Positions 60,301 through 64,000 of a DNA stretch of 64,000 nt are shown piece after piece. The DNA lies in assembly GCA_037367405.1 (NCBI GenBank), contig JAZKJV010010119.1, forward strand, positions 992,001-1,056,000, in the 5' to 3' direction. The stretch comes from Ottelia alismoides. Its lineage: Eukaryota; Streptophyta; Magnoliopsida; Alismatales; Hydrocharitaceae. Numbering within the stretch: the first letter of the stretch is position 1; each line of letters opens with the position of its first letter. A model generated the notes under the pieces. It was not told the origin of the DNA. It did not search any database and was given only the letters and a program-made list of their open reading frames with translations. Made by a program: the position numbers and the translations under genes.

Positions 60301-61074
60301 TTGGTGGAAATTAGCATATTTTGCCTACTGTTCATTCCTAATTGCTTATTAAATTCCTTTTTGCTCTGAAATTCACCAAAAAATCACAGTAGGAAGAGTC
60401 TATGTATTTCTACATAGCCCACAAAAATCGCATCATTCGCACGCATATCTAGGTTGCAATAAATTAATTGGTGATTTGAGTCACTCATTTTTAATTAATT
60501 CCTCACATAGTAGTTATAGGAATCATAAGTTGTTCTGGATGTCTCTCAGATAGACCTATCTAGGATAATTTAGTTTCTGAAAAATATTGATGTTGGTATT
60601 TATCAAAATTAAAATTTTGAAAATCACCTTGCATTCATTTTTAATTCACAGTAAATTCATTTAGTGTCCAAAAAATCCAAAAAAATTAGAGTAGCTTAAT
60701 TTCATTGATTTCACCATCTGGCCAAGTTTCATAATTTTTGGAATCATTTTGACCATATTTTTGAATTAACTTGTAAACAGGCCTGATTTTGCATGTGTCT
60801 TTTCCTTCTTGCATTAAAAAATTGAAAAAGACCAAAAAATAACCCCTGAAAATCAGATATTAGAAATTTGCTTCGAATCAACCTAAGGAGACAACTGCCT
60901 CCCTTAGTTAATCCTTGGGCTTGCCCAAGTAAAAAAATTTGCCGCTCGAAATTAATTTGACTTTAATTGAAAGTGGTTTTTGATCAGCTCTTATCATCCG
61001 ACTGCAACGAACGACAACACATTAATTTGACCAATAATTTGATTAAATTAACAAGGGTAGTAAACAACTGTTCA
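57327..61074 (+). repeat. 5' LTR of E3, main part
   Basis: The LTR continues from 46761 to the end GTTCA at 61074, about 3.77 kb in total. It has conserved blocks at 57530-57800, the paired G-box region at 58153-58190, a GC-rich core (58180-59890) with a TATA-like tttaaaag near 58543, and a U5 with block 60840-61010 matching 37170-37370 of E2. The core ORFs (58136-58405, 59649-59891 and others) are not conserved between LTRs. Confidence 0.82.
58153..58190 (+). promoter_or_regulatory. Paired G-box repeat in E3 5' LTR
   Basis: acgacacgtggcagatc followed by gagccgccacatgtcggc; the left core is CACGTG, the right CACATG. It has the same spacing as the E2 and G copies. Confidence 0.55.
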
Positions 61075-61077
61075 AAA

Positions 61078-61095
61078 TGGCGTCGTTGCTGGGGA
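61078..61095 (+). other. tRNA-Asp primer-binding site of E3
   Basis: tggcgtcgttgctgggga lies three bases after the LTR end and is close to the complement of the plant tRNA-Asp 3' end (two differences by my reading). Confidence 0.85.
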
Positions 61096-62373
61096 GGAAG
61101 GGCTTAGGTTAATTTGTAGTTAATTTCAGAGTGTTTGATTTTCTATCCCCGGGTAGTCTGACCCCGGTTTTCTTGTGAATATTGTTCTGTCTTTTAATTT
61201 TTGTATTTTTGTGTCATTCTCTATCTGACCTCAACTTGTTTTTGTATGAGGAACACGAGGAGTCGAAGACGCTTCGAGAAACATGCATTTTAATTTTCTT
61301 GAGTGACTTGAGAGGACTTGTATTTTTATTTTTTTTATTTTTTCGCATTATTTTCAATGGTTCCCGTTTGGATTCTCGCGTGTGTAAACATAGTGGAATC
61401 GTATCCCGTGTGCTGTGTGGATTGAATTTATAGACTAGGCTTGCACCAGCGGCTCCTCAAGCTACTCTAGGAATTGCTTGTGCTCATAAATCTTTAGGAC
61501 CACACAATACACTTAAAAGACGCACCTAGACTGCAGATCTAGTCAAATCAACATGTGATTCACTCGCTAATAGAACTGCTTGTCTAGGAGCGGGTTTTGT
61601 CGTCTGCATTTGCATGTAGTGTAAAAAGATTTCAATTCTGTTATGCTTCCTTCATAAAAGCGAAGGGATCACTGTAAGTTTTCTTCACTCAGCATAAGCA
61701 TCATTGTTTTTCGTGCATCAGCTTTTCTCGATTTCACTCTCTTAATTTTCCAACTTAAGTAAACAGAAATTAGGACTGGACAATAGGCGTGCTGTGTGGA
61801 TTGTACTATAAAGTTATAACTTAACTTAAAACCAAGATTGCTAACATTATTGACCAAAAAAATCAATAAAAATCGGAAAATCTGCTTTCGGGAGATTAAT
61901 CCCCGACCTTGTTTTCAGTCTGAGTGAGGGTACTTGAGTGTGTGTGAACACCTTAAGGCAGAGCCCAAATCCCCGCCTTCCATATCACGTTCCGACTAAT
62001 CCTAGCAAATATCACAAGTTGAATTATTCAGGTTCACTGACTAGTACCAAGTAGCCTCCGCCTGTCTCAGGTAGATAGGGGCGAAATTGCGGTACCTCAC
62101 GACAAGTTGCCAGTAACCCCCCGGTGTGAAGTTCCGGACTTGTCAGCCTCCACCTGCATGCGGGTAGAGAGGGGCAGGTCTTTGAATCCATCAACTTGGG
62201 ATAGGAGCGAAGAAAGGAAGGACTGGCAGTATCATAGGCGACAGGTTAAACAGGGAAGACACATCCGGCTCTGAGCCGACTTCCCTATAGGTCGCGTAAC
62301 TCCTTGCTATCTTGCTTGAAAATCACAATTAAAATCAACAAGATTAATTTGACTCAATTTTGAGTCCTTCACT
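61096..62373 (+). other. Leader (5' UTR) of E3
   Basis: A 1.3-kb non-coding leader shares blocks with E2: 61364-61390 (cgtttggattctcgcgtgtg) and 61630-61800. At 62050-62200 a motif recurs twice (gcctccgcctg...ggtagataggggc and gcctccacctg...ggtagagaggggc). No ORF is supported. Confidence 0.6.
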
Positions 62374-63950
62374 ATGTTGAGTGTGAATCCAGGGTTTTGG
62401 ATTGAATTGCTTGCTTCAGGTAGGCGTAAAATCCGATCTTCACTTAGAACTCCCGATTCATCTGGCCAATCCAAGATGAGTGACTGGGGGGATATCGACT
62501 TCTTATTCACCAATCTCTCTCTGAGCCCCCCACGAAACTCATCTTCACCGGCCCAAGCGCAACATGGACCACCCAGAACTCATGACCCTCTTGAGTTCTG
62601 GATCCCTCACACCCAGGGTGGTTACTCTCAAATTAACCATTTCCTATCCTCTGAGCTTACCGAGGAAGACCATCGCCTCGGTAAGAACCCCTTCCTTGAT
62701 TTGTCCTCTAAGACAGACCATGTTTCATACCCAGGATTAGAGGACAAGATGCCACCTAAGCAGCCACCGGATGAGGACCCGTTGCGATAAATCTTTGCTC
62801 GCCTCGCCACAGCCGAACAACAGAATGCAGATCTTACAGCTAGAATGGGACAGATCATTGCGGCAGGAGGAATCGACCGACTAATAGTTTATGCCTATAA
62901 CCCAACAGAGAATGAGATGCACAGTTGGATGGCACCAGCGGTTCCCCCCGAAGCATTGGAGCTCAAGCCCCACTTCCTTAGCCTGCTACCGAAGTTTAAT
63001 GGAAATGCAAACGAAGAACCATATGCCTTCCTCAGAGACTTCGAGCTGGTTTGCAACAACCTTAGTCATCCTAGGGTTGGGCAGGATTACATTCGACTAA
63101 GGCCACCCCATTCACCGTAGGAGATAAGGCAGCACATTGGTTGAAAAATCTTGGGGTGATATGTACAACCTGGATGCAATTCAAGGACCTTTTCCTGAAG
63201 AATTTCTACCCCCTCAGTAGGACTAATCAAATGAGAACAAAGATCGCTAGTTTCTCCCAGGGACCCAGTGAACCACTCCATGAAGCCTGGGATTGGTTTA
63301 ATGACCTAATTCAGAAATGTCCCTGCCATGGCATTTCTAAGGCGATCTTTGTCCAGACCTTGTTCTGTGGCATGACCCCGGAGATGCGGGGGTTAGTATG
63401 TGCCACCTGCGGAGGAAGCTATCTGAACAAGAATGAGAATGCAGTATGGAAAATACTAGAGCAGATGGTGGAAACAAGCAGGTCGCAGGCCACCAGGGCC
63501 TATCCATTGTCTCCATCAATTCTATCTAATGAGACAACTCAGAGGACTGTAGCGGATCTGACAGAGGACCTCATTCCTAGCATGGGGATGATAGCTGATA
63601 AGTTAACCTTGGCCAAGCATATCCATAAGAGGGTCACTGACCTTGAGTCTCTCTCGTGTTTGCCGAAGCAAGTGGATGAACTTACTGAAAGGGTAGTTAA
63701 GTTAAAGCTACCTGCCCCTTCTGCGCCACCTGTACCTGTACAGCGAGTCCATCTTGTACAGGAACAGGTACTGGGGCCTCAGATCGGCTAGGTAGAGGAG
63801 CAGACTTACACACAGCAGGACCATCATGCACCCACACAAGTGGAAGCCGGATATGAGGAGTCTTCGCAGGTGTTCGAGATCAACGGGCTGTGGAACAGCC
63901 ATGACCCTGTTGGCAGACAATCGGGGAGGGGGAACGATCAGCCTCACTGA
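62374..63950 (+). pseudogene. gag: gag of E3
   Basis: An Athila-type gag homologous to that of E2. The frame from 62374 (an alternative ATG is at 62476) gives 138 codons, is stopped by TAA at 62788, and resumes in phase at about 62791 (IFARLATAEQQ) through FNGNANEEPYAFLRDFELVC. A one-base shift near 63105 moves to the frame 63141-63791 (WLKNLGVICTTWMQFKDLFL, PSEPLHEAWDWFNDLIQKCP). TAG at 63789 is read over in phase by a continuing match to E2 (VFEINGLWNSHDPVGRQ), up to TGA at 63948. No zinc knuckle is seen. Confidence 0.82.
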
Positions 63951-64000
63951 CCTTCCCTAGCTTACCAGGAAACCAGCTCCATCCCTGCACCACGCTTTGT

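Larger units (their letters stand above)
46742..64000 (+). mobile_element. Athila-type LTR retrotransposon E3, 5' part, split by F
   Basis: The 5' LTR starts at 46742, is interrupted after 20 bases by copia element F, and resumes at 57327 to end at 61074. A good tRNA-Asp primer site, a 1.3-kb leader and a broken gag follow; pol would be right of the window. The leader and gag align with E2. The flank before the LTR is cttta (46737-46741), so E3 sits inside LTR G. Confidence 0.85.

Overview
The window is plant nuclear DNA made almost entirely of transposable elements inserted into one another. The evidence for a plant is the set of families present: Athila-type Ty3/gypsy elements with very long LTRs and a tRNA-Asp primer site, a chromodomain-bearing Tekay/Del-type Ty3/gypsy element, a Ty1/copia element with an initiator-Met primer site, and a CACTA (En/Spm) transposon. 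AT-rich spacers, microsatellites and heavily broken pol genes fit an angiosperm with a large, repeat-rich genome, perhaps pericentromeric. I found no convincing host gene, tRNA, rRNA or CRISPR array. The closest to a host gene is a short signal-peptide-like ORF at 39587-39793. The species cannot be named from the sequence.

Left block (1-39,156). The oldest recognisable layer is a copia-type LTR fragment (37894-38815). It received an Athila-type element on the minus strand (element C: 5' LTR 37893 to 37430, then 22342 to about 19711, with primer site and leader down to 19425). C was split twice. Element E2 (plus strand, 22343-37424, flanked by GTGGC) landed in its 5' LTR. Element E1 (minus strand, 4100-19419) landed in its leader. 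E1 was then hit by the Tekay-type element (11762-19134, flanked by CCCTA) in its 5' LTR and by another Athila-type element (element A, plus strand, ending near 4099 and running off the left edge) in its 3' LTR. A probable MITE lies at 38849-39156.

Right block (39,157-64,000). The CACTA element (39909-43661, transposase on the minus strand) was interrupted by an Athila-type LTR (G, 43662-46741). G was interrupted by element E3 (plus strand, from 46742, running off the right edge), and E3 by the copia element F (46762-57321, flanked by TCATC) only 20 bp into its 5' LTR.

How the parts work. Each LTR element carries or once carried promoter LTRs, a tRNA primer site, gag for the particle, and pol (protease, reverse transcriptase/RNase H, integrase), with a polypurine tract before the 3' LTR. 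All copies here are broken by stops, frameshifts or deletions. Structure outside the genes is the most interesting part: a fold-back copy of U5 plus primer site inside the 5' LTR of E2; an array of hairpins with covarying stems, each followed by a polypurine-like run, downstream of E2 integrase; and a paired G-box inverted repeat kept in most of the Athila-type LTRs.
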